Assembly (NCBI GenBank): GCA_000231825.2
Contig: JH720304.1
Coordinates: 534,724-598,723 of the forward strand
Source of the DNA: Tetrahymena elliotti 4EA
Taxonomy: Eukaryota; Ciliophora; Oligohymenophorea; Hymenostomatida; Tetrahymenidae
Reading direction: 5' to 3'
DNA: 64,000 bases
Part shown: in pieces, positions 23,901-37,200 of the stretch
How the letters are laid out: each line of letters opens with the position of its first letter
Numbering within the stretch: position 1 is the first letter of the stretch
Position numbers and translations under genes: made by a program
The notes under the pieces: generated by a model
Seen by the model: the letters and a program-made list of their open reading frames with translations, nothing else
Databases searched by the model: none
Told to the model about the DNA's origin: nothing

Positions 23901-26472
23901 CAATAACGAAAAATTTACTTATTTTATATCAATGTAACATTAAAAAATTTTAGAAAAATAACATCGCTATTATGATTTGTCTTGGTCAAGTATAAAAAAA
24001 AGTATGATCTTTTATTTAGTAGAATAATATTTTTTAATTCAAAAGCTATAGAAATAAAATTTGATATAAAAAGATACTTTCTAGCATGAATTCATGCACC
24101 TATAATTTTTTTTAACTATCAAAAAATTAAGACCTAAAAAACTTGCTTGAAAAAAATTTAACGATGAATAATAAAAACTGAACAATTTTATTTCATCTTA
24201 ATTTTGATTTCTTTGTTAAATTTAGTTTTTTTCTTCTTCTGAAAAAATTATATCTATTTAGATATAAATTGTAATGTAACAAAATTAAATTTTGGATTAC
24301 TTAATCATAGATAAGACTAATTACCACCAAATAAATTAACCTAAAAATTAAATTTCAGATATTTTTCCTTTTAAATCTTTACAAGTTAAAATAAATCTCT
24401 GTTATAAAATTAAAATCTTTAAGATGTAAAAAAAGTGGCTGCTATGTTTATATAAAAATAATAAATAAATTAGATCTAAAATTTAAGAAAAGATTTTAAT
24501 GTTAAGCTAATTCATGAATTTATTTAAGATAAATGTTGGAAAATTATTTTTTTAAAAATATAAAACAGGAAATCTATCAAAAATCAATAATTTACTAATA
24601 TTTTAATAAAAAAAACACTTTTAATCTTTGCTTTAAATAATTTCTATTTAAGATATTGGTTAAAAAAAATTTGAAAAATTGTTAATTTATCAACTGTGTT
24701 TATACATTTATCTTTTCTGTTTTACTTCTGCAGATCTATTTTTTAAAAAAATTTATATCAAGTTTATTTAGATACATTATAAAGTCTTCTGGATTCATTT
24801 TCAGGTGATTCATGATGTTGTTAAAACTTAGATATTTATTATGTTATTGGTTTTTTCTGTATTATAACTGTATTAGATTTTTGAAGTTTTTTGGGATAAC
24901 TTCTATATTGTTAAATTAAAACTTTTTTTAAGAATAATTTTAAGTTAAACTATCAAAATCAAATAAGGTAATTAAATAAAATATCAAGGAAAATAAAAAT
25001 CATACTTTATTTAATAGAATTTGATTTTATAATATTTATATATTTCATTATTGAGATTTTATTTCCACACTATAGTTGATTTGCTTTTTTGATATTTTAA
25101 ATTTATTAATTTAAGCAATAATGTTTATTTTGAAAAATTATTTAATTTAAGAAAGATTTCATTAAATTAGTTTAAATAGAAAAATAATTGTTGATGCTCA
25201 AAAAACTACTCTTTATTTATTTAAATTCATTTAATTGAATTAACAACTTTCAGAAATCCTAACTTTTCTTTTTATTTTAGTCAAACAAAACTAATACAAA
25301 AAAATATGTTTTAATTAAAAAAAATCAAACACAACAAAATAAAAAATAGTTAGAAAATAAATATTATTTTTAATAGAATACTTTAAACCATTAAACTAAT
25401 CATATTTTATTTTAATTTTGTTAAAAGTGACATGCATTTACAGAATGATTTCATAAATTTATTGAATATGTTACTATGAACTAATTTTAATATTTATTCT
25501 GAATTTAAATAATTAGATTGTTAATATTAGAAATCTGTGATAATATTTATTTCAAATTTCTTAAGAGCTTCACAGATTTAAGCCATGAGTGATTTATGCT
25601 GTAAATTGGATTTAAAAAAATGCAAATTATTTTCATCTAAAAAAAAATTAATTAGAATTATTTGTGTTCAATTTTTTGAATTATTTCCTTTTTTAATGAT
25701 TTTGAAATATTGAGTATATTTATAATTAATTTAATTTTAAAATATTTTAGAGTTTATATTCACATTTGATCATTTATTAAAAATTTTAGAAAAAGAAATT
25801 GTGTAATTGTGTAATTTGTGAAATAATAAATCCTAAATATTTATTATGAAAATGAATTTTTGATTTAAGAAATATTTTTTAACTTAAAATAATTTTGATT
25901 TTTAATTAGAATTAGTAATTACTTGAATGAAAAGTTTAGTTATAATTATTTTATTTAAGAGCAAAGAATAAAGTGAACTTTTATATAGAGTTAAAAGATA
26001 TTTATGATAAATATTACTGCTTAATAATTTAAAAATGTAAGATCTGTTACTAAACATCAAAAATTTGTTACAATGAGTTTAATTGAAAGAAAACATGAAT
26101 AATTAATTTGGATGAATTGTTTGGTTCTACTAAAAAATAAAAAACCAAAAGAATTGTGATTTTTCAAAAATTAATATCTATCAAATTGATTAATTTCTGC
26201 TTATCTTTAATTTTTAAATGTTCCTTTTATTATTGATATCCTATTAATCTAAGTAAAAAAATTCTAAATAGAGGTATTAATTGAGTAAGAATAATTTAAT
26301 TTAAAGTAAGAAATGCAAACATGAATTAGTAGTATAAATATGTAATATTTAGAATAGTATAAGACAATAAAAGAGATAATAAATGTAAGTTTAAAGTTTG
26401 TTTTAATTGAAATATTGAGGATATTATTTGGTGATATTTTAGTAGATTTGCATTTAATAAAATTGAGCTTTC
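20987..26472. other. 5.5-kb gene-poor AT desert
   Basis: The longest stretch of the window without a convincing gene. It consists of A/T homopolymer mixtures with short GATA-type runs (near 21728-21742). The only frame worth a mention is at 23312-23713 (+), listed separately. No tRNA, transposon frame or telomere-like repeat was recognised. Confidence 0.5.
23312..23713 (+). CDS. possible small ORF, 133 residues
   Basis: ATG at 23312 to TGA at 23711-23713 without an internal TGA. The central part (KFVLSEDKNINQQAKKYQFI, then VPHHSSTYIQG) has coding-like composition, and the end carries a Cys/His cluster (CDHDQLCLFC) and a hydrophobic tail. Length alone is not significant in such AT-rich DNA with one stop codon. 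No family was recognised. Confidence 0.22.
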
Positions 26473-27702
26473 TCAATTCTATTCTTGAGGAACGCAATTT
26501 TTGCTGTCCTCAGGGATAATTTTAGGTAATTCACTATTGCAATCAGGAGATTGAATATCAGTATCACTTTTGAGTAGCTTAGGTGATACTTTTAATGATA
26601 AAACACATTTTTATTCTTTGTTTTTTGTTACCTTTTTAGGTAAATCAATAAGATGAATTTTTATTTTCTATTCCTTATTTTCTGATTATTGTTACTTTTC
26701 ATTTTCATTGTTTAATTAGTTGAAATTTTGGGGAGCAGTAATGGGTAATGAAAGACAAGCTCCAAGCTTAGATTTAGCAAATTGGATGATCAAAGTAGAT
26801 TTGTAAAGGAATATTTCTTAAATGAGAGTACAAAAAATAGAGAAAATAATAGTAAAATTGTAGTTCTTTGTGTATTGGAGTATTTCTTATTAAATTTAGT
26901 TAGCAGCTATGGAATAACATGTTTCTTAAGTTTATGGTTTTTAGTTTACATCCCAGAAGAAGAAATTTTTATTGCTTTCACAAATACCACTACACTAGAG
27001 ATATTATTCTATCTTACTCAGCCTTTACATTTGGGCAATTTTTTAGTACTATAAATCATTACTAATTTATTCACTATGATTGTAATTAATTTATTCTGAT
27101 TAAGATTTGTTTACACTCGAGTTAATAGAGTTAGAGCTTTAAATATTATCAGCATTTAAAGCTAAGCATGACTAAAAATTTGTAAATTGTTAATTATTTT
27201 CAGTTTCTTATTGATTAGTGCAAGGGCAGTTTTGAGAACAGTTCATTTTATTAGCTTCTTCATATAATTATTGAGAAAGAGAAGGCCAAAGAAGCTTTGA
27301 GTTGTTTTAACACTTTATTTAGTAATCTAACTAAGTAACGCTTTCGTTGTTTTCAATATAAAGTTATTTTGCTTGATATTAAGTATTCAAGTTAACAACC
27401 AGAGAAGCCAACAAAAGGACTAAAACTAATTTAGAAACAAGTCCTACTCTCTATACAAATAAATGGAAGAGTTAAAATAGGAGAGCTGTGCAGATAATAA
27501 AAAAGATGGTGATACGATGATAAAATATTTATGTAGCTAGTTACCCTTCTTAGAAAGGAAAAGATACCCCATTAAAAATAGTAATCCCACTATAAACAGC
27601 CTTGAAAATTAAAGCAAAGGCAATTAAAGTACTAATACCTCTTTAGCAGAGGAGTTTGAAGTGTTCTTAACTGAATTTTTGCAATTAATTCATATTGTTC
27701 AT
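26473..27702 (-). CDS. tetraspanin-family membrane protein
   Basis: A single exon of 410 codons from ATG at 27702 (MNNMNQLQKFSQEHFKLL) to TGA at 26473-26475, 409 residues. Four transmembrane segments are visible: TLIAFALIFKAVYSGITIF, ITIFFIICTALLFQLFHLF, VSKLVLVLLLASLVVNL, and NFTIIFSIFCTLIQEIF. TM3 and TM4 flank a large cysteine-bearing loop (NCSQNCPCTN, QCSGICESN and ETCYSIAANQ). This is the tetraspanin topology: short loop, large second loop with paired cysteines, cytoplasmic tails. The canonical CCG of the large loop is replaced by CSG. The C-terminal tail is long and hydrophilic (about 100 residues; ends NCVPQEQN). The protein would organise membrane microdomains; a ciliate-specific role is not known. 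Confidence 0.78.
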
Positions 27703-30525
27703 TTCTTATTATGCTTTTTTTATTAAATTTTTTTTTGTTATTGTTTTTTTAATTTAATTAATTAATATTGAATTTAATATTCAGAATCATTTCTAAAGAA
27801 AAGATCCATTTGCCTTACAATCAATAGTGATAGCTTCGAATTGTCCTATTAGATTTTTGATAAATTCTTAACTTTTGTTTATTTACTTTAAATCAACTCA
27901 CAAGTTTTTCTGTATAAACTTCTTAATTCACCATCCAATCATAGAAAACAATATAATAATAATTAACTCCTCTTATTTTATTGTTTCTGTAAACTCTACT
28001 TTCATTCTTTGTAATCCTGCTAAAGTAAGCAAATGATACTAGTTTTAAATACTTTATGAGTTTTAACCAAAATGCTGTTTTAGGTAAGAAGTGCAATATT
28101 TTGAAAAGTATTGTTCTGATTCTTTGAAGCTTGAATAGCTAGCTTATTTTCTTAGCAAAATTATTTATCTTCAAAAACAAAACAATTTACAATTTCTTTA
28201 TATTTATTTAGACTTTATGTATATGAAGGTAGAATAATTTAAGCAACTTAACTAGAGTCAAAGTAGTAATATATGTTAGAATGTAGTAATTTAAAAAAAT
28301 TAACTAGAACGTAGTGAATAATTGTAAGGAATTTTCAATTTTTAATGTAATGATCAAAGAAATTTTTTAAAATAAGAAAAAATATATCAAAAAAATAGCA
28401 AGCCAGCCTTGATATTATTTACTCGTTTTTATAAAAAAAGGAGTTCTTTAAGGTAAAGTTAATTTTTTCTGATTAAATTAGGCTGATTTAAAAATCAGCA
28501 ATGACAAATAGATTGCTTACATTATATTTTCAAAAAAATATTTTTATTTAGATTAATCTTATTTTAGTGAAACATGTAAAATAAATAACACTTAAATCTA
28601 ATTATTGATTTGGAATAAAAATGTACAAAATGACTAGTATATACCAAATATTTTAGATAATATTGTAATTAGATTATCACAATCATTAACCTTAACTTAC
28701 TAGACTCTAGTTAATAAAAGTAAAAAAATAGCTTCGACACAAAATACAAGTATTTGATATCAATTTCTAAATTAATAGATGACTATTACATATGGGAAAA
28801 AATAATTAAAAATTTTGACAAATTGAAAAAATTTTTAATTTTTCTATCATTTATTATTGAAATTAGCTATGATAACAAAATTTACCTTAAAATAACCAAT
28901 AGATAAATCAAAGAGCATACTTACATTCCAAAACATGATAATTTATTAAACAAATTAAAAAAAAACGCAAATATTTTAATGTTAGTTGAATTAACTTTTA
29001 ATTTTTATAACTTTGTAGTTATACAAGCAGATAAAATTAATCAGAAATTCAAAATTTCTATTTGAGAAAACTTCAAAAATTTTAAAAGAATAACCAAAAG
29101 TTTTCATAATTGTATATTTTAATTATTATATTAAGCGCTATTATAATTTATTATAATATTTCATTGTAAATAATCTATCTCATTTATTAAAAATTCAACT
29201 TTACTCCTCTCAATCTCCTTTAGAGTATATAATTGATATTATAAATAAATAACTTCAATATAATTTTTGAAATTGTATGTACTATGTTAAGTATATTTAC
29301 TTTTTCTAGCTGCTATATGATAACTTAAAGAGCTTATTATAATTAAATTTTTATTGTTAAATTATATAGTGATATGTTATTTAAACAAAAAACGCTTGTA
29401 AAAAAGAAAATTGAATATTATTGAATTACTTTTAATTTTTTAGTAATTGATGTAAAAAAACTTTCAAAATATTTATTCTTTTGAATCAAGATATTTAAAT
29501 AAAAAAAAAACAAATTAATTAATCCAATAAGATAATATAAAGCTAACTTTGATCAAATAAATTACTTTAATAAAAGAAAACACATACTCAATCTAATGTT
29601 CAATTAAAATATTATGTTTTAAAGGTTTTTTTAAATTTAATTACTTCAAAATTTCTGATTAGTACATTAATTCCATAAATCTTTGCTTACTTACATAATT
29701 TTCTATCGTTAATAAACAAATTTTAAATTTACAAAACTTCATTTACAAAAAAAGGTCAAAAAATTGTCTAATTTCCTGCTTCGAATGAGTGCATTAGTTA
29801 ATTTCTTTCTAATTTTTGTTTAGGACCATATAATAATATAATTTAAAAATGCGTTTTGAGATTTGAATTTCTTTATTATAATAATTCATCCTTCCACAAG
29901 AATTTAAAGAGTAAATTATATTCACAAACATTTTTATTACTTTACTATTGAATTTCTCTATTAAAAGAAAAAAGAAATTAAATAAAAATCTTAATTTAAA
30001 CATTTCTGGACATATTTAATTTTTATCACACCACCTTTCAAATTACAAATACTTAGTATAAAGTTAATTAGATTATATAAGTGAAAGTATTATTCAAAAA
30101 TCTTAGAATTACGATTTCCGTTTGAAATGCATTCTTTAAAAGTGTCTGATTATTATCTCAATGAAGAAATATTAAATACAATAATTTATGATGGAATAGA
30201 TGTGAGGAAAAGGATAAAAAAAATATCAACTTCGATTTCGAAATAACCTATTACCAATTAATCAACATTAGCATTCTCTTTAGTAATATTTTTAAAGTAA
30301 TGTATTAGAATCCAAACAACTCTTGTGAATGATGGTGAGGTATTATTTAAAAAATTCTTTTGAGAAATGAAGGATAAAATTTTTTTTGCTTAAATTTATT
30401 TTAAAGGAATAAAATTAATATTTATTGAAGGAATTTGTAGATAAACTATAAACTATAACGAAGAAAAAACTATTTTAATGCTATGGGTAATTATATATTT
30501 TAATATTAATTTAGCTTATTTTCTA
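27703..30525. other. intergenic, one weak coding remnant
   Basis: Mostly AT-rich spacer. On the minus strand at about 27790-28270 overlapping TGA-free frames contain coding-like pieces (GVNYYYIVFYDWMVN near 27945; LIGQFEAITIDCKANGSF near 27800), but no consistent gene model could be built. The remainder to 30525 shows nothing. Confidence 0.4.
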
Positions 30526-33202
30526 TCATCTAAAACTATTGGCTTGAGAGTTGTTCATTCCAAACTCTTCTTTTCTTTCCTTTCCAATACTAGCAATTTC
30601 ACTCATGAATGTTTGAGAGTTATGGACATATGTTCCTCCTAAAAGGATGTTAGTATATTTATCCCTGTTCAATGTTCCGATATGTTAAGCTTCTTCATAA
30701 GTAGCACCTCCTACTATGAAGATAATTATTTCGTTAGGTTTTTCTCTAAAGCTATGTAAATCAGTAGTAGTAAACTCACTTTCTTTTAAAGTTCCTTCAC
30801 TAATTTGGTTAATTATACTCATTATGTAAGGCTTATGTTATGCAAATAAATTAGGCACATCCTTTACAGCACTCTTCAAGTTATTTAATAAACGCATACC
30901 TAAATTCTTTGTATTGAATAAATCACCAGATCTCTTAGCTTTTCCTGCATATTCAATGGCATAATTAACATAATTTAACTTATCTTAACTGACTTAATTT
31001 TTTCTAAGTTCTTCTTTCATCCTGCCAATTTTATCATCGTTCTCATATCTTTCAATTTTAAATTTCATTTTTAGTGATAAAAAATCCATTTTTTCAAAAT
31101 TTACCTCAAAGCATATAAAATGACTAGTTTTAATTTCTGATACTTAGGGATATCTGGATTGTTTAGGATATCAAATACCATCTATAAAAGTATAAAAAAA
31201 TTTAAATCACAATCTATATTATGAAGGTAAAATCACTCTGTAAAAATAAAAACTGTGACATTAGTAGGATCCTATAATTAAATAAAATTAATAGGATTTA
31301 TTTGATCTCGATTTCTTTCTGGTCGAGTAAATTAGAATTCAAATGATTGTTTAAAATTTAAATTTTTATTTTAAGAATCGTACTAATTTTATTGTCATAA
31401 TATTTATTGAAATTAATCTATCACTTAAGGGTCTTTCTATTTCTTGAATTTAATTTAAATTACCTTTGCTTAATCGTTTTTAGCTTCTTTTGATGATATT
31501 TCTTATTCAACTTATGATATAGCCATAACTCTTTGTTCTTCAATTAACTTAGTGACTTCACTACTTAAAGTGACGTGTTTATTTAGGTTAGTTGACTTCT
31601 TTTTTAATTCTGGCAAATTATTTACAGCATTTTATAGATCTGCAAGAGTATCCATTTTCTTATTTCTTTGCTATTCAGTTTAATACTATTTATTTATTAT
31701 TAAAATAATTAACAAACCAACATTTTTTTACTTCGAACTAAATTCATAATTTCTATGAATGAAATCTTGATAAACTAAATATAGATTTATCATGAAGCAT
31801 CAAAAATTTATATTAAATGGGGAAAAATTTCACTTTAATATATTTTAAATTACTGATTCAATTAAGTTTCTAATATTATCAGCTAAGGCACCAAAATTTT
31901 CATACATATTTTCACAATAAAACTAATCATCATGATCAGAAACAACAAATTCTTTTTCCATTTACTCTTCCTTTGAGGCTCTGCTTGATTCGTTGAAAGC
32001 ACGCATTTTTCTCTCAATATCGACTCTATTATTATTAATTCCTATTAATTCGTGAAGCATTGCTTAATAAGTCCACTAATTGAGTAAAGGAGTAATAGGA
32101 TCTTCTCTTCTATCCCAAATTAATAGTAATGCTTTTTATTAAGTAATTAAATATTTAAATTAAATTTATTCAATCTTAAAATTCTTTAAAAATGTTTTAA
32201 TGTAAAACACTCTATTTTCAGCCAAAATATAAGAAATATTTTTGAACAAACCCTTATAGGTATATTCAGGAGATTTAAATTTGATTTTAATTGATAGCAA
32301 CTTTTGCTGTTTTTTAAGTGATATTTCTTTGGTTGTAAATAGTATCCTAAAAATAAAATATTTAATAATTTAAAAAATAAATATACTTTTAGTATCTGCA
32401 CCTAATTGGCTTTTATTGTTATCTCTTTCATCACGGAGCTTTTTGGTCAATTTTGAAGCTATGTGAAAGCAAGATTCTGAAGATGAGAGATACTTAATCA
32501 TGGGAATTCTTTTTAAGGATAAAAGGAGTGACAATAAACCTTCATAACTTCTTTGAAGAATTTAATTATCTAATTATCCCCAGGAAGTATACTCCTTAGT
32601 TAGACCAAAAGTATTAAGCACGTTTATTGAGAATAAATCTCTAGAAAGACAATAATAGTCAGCATATACTTCATGAATTTCTTTGATAAAATCGCTTGTA
32701 TCTATTTATGCTAAACTTTCAATTGTTAAATTAGGTACACTATTTGAATAGAAAATGTAATATTCAGCAAATCTGGGCTTTTCAATTTCTTTTTGTAAAA
32801 GTTTGAGATTCTCCTCAGTAGGACGGATAAAGTATATTGCCTTTAAATGCTACATTTTACCATCACTAGGCAATTCAATACGTTCAATTAAATAAACATC
32901 TTTCTTTAAAATCTTGCTTTGACTAAAAATCAAACTAATAATTGGTGTTGTCTCTACATCTAAAACTAAGCATTTTATACCTATTTTATAATTTCATGTT
33001 ATTAATTTCTTTTTATCCTATTCTTTTTGTTAATTTTTATTTTTTGTAAATTATGCCATTGACTTTAAATGTAAATTATATTGCAGCTTGATGTTAATTT
33101 AAAATCATTACCGCTAACTTGTTAGAGCATTCTTTCAAAATAATCCTCCAACACCTTAAAAGGTGAAAGAGTAGTTTATGTTCTCTTCATTTGTTGCATC
33201 AT
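30526..33202 (-). CDS. VPS45: Vps45, Sec1/Munc18-family protein
   Basis: Start at the ATG at 33202 (MMQQMKRTQTTLSPFKVLED). Intron 1 (32981-33111) splices to GIKCLVLDVETTPIISLIFS, the SM-family opening. The order then follows Vps45: LIERIELPSDGKMQHLKAIY with FIRPTEENLKLLQ; the Asp/Arg-rich core WDRREDPITPLLNQWTYQAM; HELIGINNNRVDIERKM; DQFYCENMYENFGALADNI; and the C-terminal IIIFIVGGATYEEAQHIGTL with NILLGGTYVHNSQTFMSEI. TGA is at 30526-30528. Vps45 clamps the syntaxin of the trans-Golgi/endosome and promotes SNARE-driven fusion. At least five introns are present; not all boundaries were fixed (those at 31060-31480 and 32115-32395 are approximate). Confidence 0.93.
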
Positions 33203-34249
33203 TTTTGAGAATTTAACTTGACTAAAAGTGTTAAAATAAATCTATGTTCCTTATTCTAAATGTTTAGTTATGAATAATTGAGTTTATAATAAATAATTTA
33301 TGATTGATTCGTATATATCTTTAATTTTTAATAATTTACTAGCAAGTTGAATTGGTTTCTGAGAAATTTTATTTTTTAATATTTTCAAAATAGTATTAAG
33401 ATAGATAAATGAATTATCATCATAACACATAAATTATCCTTATCAGTAAATTTCCATTTTTTTAAACATTCAAATTGTTTCTGTTTTTGGTATGTCAGTT
33501 TTTGATTTTTAAAAATGTTTTTATTCAAGGAAGAGTTAGTTATGCATGAAATTACAATTAAAAAAAATAATTTTAATTTTTCAATTTTTAAAATTAAAAA
33601 AAATATAAAATTTAGCTTCGAAAAGACAATAGTTGTATTTATGTATGAATCAAAATAAATTAAATTAAAAATGTTTTATTGAATAAAAATATTTCTTGGA
33701 CCATAGCAGAATCCAATTGAATTAGCTTGAGTAAATTTGTTTTTGAATTGAACCTTTATGAAATTTACTTTTAATTCATAATTCCGATTTTTCTATTATA
33801 TTTTTGATATTTTAAGCATTAACTAACTCTACGAGCGTTCTTTTGCTCTTTTGCCTAACATGATGTAAAGGTAATTAGTTTTTAATAGAATACCAATAAA
33901 TAAGGTAAAATTATGAAATAAATTTAAAATCATTTTATTGCTTAACAAAAGCAAATTAAAAAATGATACTTTTTTGTAAAAATAAATATTAAGCAATAAA
34001 TTTCAAGAGATACAAAAATTGCTTATTACTTTGAAAGGTAATTTGAATGAATGAAACTAAAGATACATATATATGATTAAGATAAATAAATTAATAAATA
34101 TATAGACACTTTTTTCTTTGCTACTTATATTAATTAACTAGAATTCTATAAAAATTTAACTCTCACAAATACTTAACTAAGTTCATATTTAAAGTATATA
34201 GTAGAAGGAAAGTATTAGTATTTTTAGATCATTATTTTTTTCTTGAAGA
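33203..34249. promoter_or_regulatory. divergent intergenic region VPS45 / RPC2
   Basis: About 1 kb between two genes transcribed away from each other, so it must carry both promoters. Highly AT-rich; no specific element was recognised. Confidence 0.45.
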
Positions 34250-37200
34250 ATGGCTTAAAAAACTGCTGAACCATTGCGCGTAAATTTATTTAGCTTAGCA
34301 TTGGATTAGCTTATTTAATAAATATTGTCATTTTTATTTGAAATTAGCTAAAGGAGAAGATCCACTATGCTATTTGCAAATATTAATAATTGAAATATTT
34401 AAAAAGCTTTTCAAAATCTATGCATAAAATTATTTTTAATCAATCATCACATAAATTAGCTAAAAGTAGTAGATATATTAAAATGATATTTATGTAAAAT
34501 TATTTAGGAAAAAACTAGAATCATTGATTCTTATTTAGCACATAATGGATTTGTTAGTCATCATATACAATCATTTAATTACTTCATTAATATCAAATTG
34601 CAATAAATTATTACTTCATCTATGAACAAGGAGTTACGTTTAGATACTGATAACTCTTTTTTACTTGAGTAAGCTTCATTTTAATTTATGTTATTTATGT
34701 AAGAAATTTTATTTTTAAAGATATACCAAGATTTATATTGAGCCTCCTGCTCATGATAATAAGACAATGATGCTTCCTTAAGAAGCGAGATTGAGTAATT
34801 CTTCATATGCAGGAAACATTTAGTAAATTGATAAAGATAAATCTATGAAAGTAAAATATAATTAAAATGTAATAGTGTTGATTGCGAGCTCACCTTTAAT
34901 GGAAAGAAAGAAGATAGTTTGAGAAAAGTGAATATTGGAAAGTAATAAAATAAAAATATATCTTTATTTATTTGATTTTAATTTAACAGTCTAATCATAA
35001 ATCTATTTTTAATAATTAAAATAATCTGTATTTATTATTCAATATTTATTAAAAGGATGCCTATTATGCTTGGATCAAGTCATTGTAATTTAATTAGGGC
35101 TTTAGAGCATGGTTAGGTACATAAATTATAAGAATGTGCTAATGACCCAAGAGGTTATTTCATTATTAAGGGAGTAGAAAAAGTAAATTTTTAGAAATTG
35201 TTCCTAAGACCATAATAATATTTATATTATTTGTGAATAGGTATTCCTAATTTAAGAATAACTTGCTGATAATAGAATTTTTATAGAAGAAGATAAAAGC
35301 AAAGAATTGGTTGCAAATGTTAAATCAAACACTGTTGATACTAAATCAATTACTTCATTAATTATCAAAAACCATAAAATTTATGTGAAAGTCAGTTCAT
35401 TTAGCAAGCCTATTCCTTTACTTATATTTTTTAAAGCATACGGAGTTGAATCAGAATAAGAAATTTTCCAACTTATTGGTACTGAAGAACACTTGCTAAA
35501 TCGTCTTGCTTTATGTCTTGAAGATATTGAATAATCTCAAGTCTATACTTAATAGTAAGCATTAGAATATCTATCCAAGCGTTTAAGACCCAAAACTTTC
35601 CAAGATAAGAAATATTCATCAAGAAATCCTGTTGATGAAGCAAGAGATATTATCACAAGTAAACTAATGATATATTCATCAATAATCTGATTCAAAATAT
35701 AAAAAAAATATTTCTTTTATGATATAAATTACCTTCTACTTTTATGATATAAATTACCTTCTACTTTAGAATTATATTAATTTTATTTTGTTTTAACAAA
35801 GATGTTGTTTTGTGCCATATCCCAATCAAGAATTTTAATTATTATCCTAGAGCTATTTTCTTGGGTTTAATGGCAAGAAGATTGATTGAAGCTTTGGATG
35901 ACCCAAGCAAAATTGATAAGAGAGATTATTATGGAAATAAGAGAATGAAATGTGCTGGTTGGTATTTAGAATTGCTTTTTGAAGATAAATTTAAATAATT
36001 TAACATGATGGTTAGAAAAGAATTGAGCAAAGAAATAGAAAAACACAAAAATAAATCTTATCCTATAAAAAATAGAGTAGAATCTATTTTGGAGAAGAAC
36101 CATGATATCATTACTCAAGGTTTAAATAATGCTATTTCTACTGGTAATTGGACAATTAAACGTTTTAGAATGGACACAGTTGGTGTTACTTAAGTAAATT
36201 ATTAATTTAGAAATTTTTTGAATAATTAGTTATTATTTTAATAAAGGTATTGGCTAGAATTTCCTATATTGCAGCTATAGGTATGATGACAAGAATGAAC
36301 AGTTAATTTAAAAAATCAAGAAAATTAACAGGCCCAAGATCTCTCTTAGGTTCTCACTGGGGTTTAGTTTGCCCTGCAGATACTCCTGATGGTGAGTCTT
36401 GTGGTTTAACAAAAAATCTTGCATTAATGGCTCACATTACAATTGAGGAAAAGAAAAATGTTCTTTCTACTATTGCTTTGAATCTTGGTATGGAAGATAT
36501 TGGACATTATAGCTCTGGAGAAATTCATGAAGATAAAAACTACATGGTTTTCTTAAATGGTCAAATTATTGGTATGCATAGAGATCCAGAAGCTTTTGCT
36601 TAAAAATTAAGGTAATACTTTTACTTTATATTTTATATTGAAAATTGAATTATATCTACATGAAGATTTATGAGAAGAAGAGGTAAAATTGGTACTACTA
36701 TTAGTATTAGTACTAATTCTGAAAAGAGGGCAGTTTATCTAGATACAGATGATGGTAGACTTTGTAGATTATTAATAGTAGTTGAGAATGGAAAGCCTTT
36801 AATAACTAATGAACATTTAAATGACTTAAAAGAGAAAAAGAAAAGTTATTTGGATTTAATTAGAATGGGTTTAATTGAATATATTGATGTCAATGAAGAA
36901 GATAATTGTTATATTGCTATCAAGTAAGAAGATATTCCTAATCGTAATAAAACTACTCATATGGAAATAGACCCATTAACATTATTAGGTGTTGTTTCAG
37001 GGCTCGTTCCTTACCCTCATCATAATCAAGCCAGTAGAAATACTTTCTAATGTGCTATGGGTAAATAAGCTTTAGGTATTATTGGTAGTACATCTATGAA
37101 TAGAGTGGATACTATTCTTTATCAGTTGATTTATCCTTAAACTCCTTTACTGAAAACTAAGGTTATAGAATATGCTGGTTATGATAAATTCCCTGCTGGC

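Noticed and set aside
27785..28270. Minus-strand TGA-free frames with coding-like fragments.
   Set aside because: No consistent start, stop or splice phase could be assembled, so it is mentioned only within the intergenic entry.
32186..32401. 71-codon minus-strand frame.
   Set aside because: Falls across an exon/intron area of VPS45 in the wrong frame; not a separate gene.
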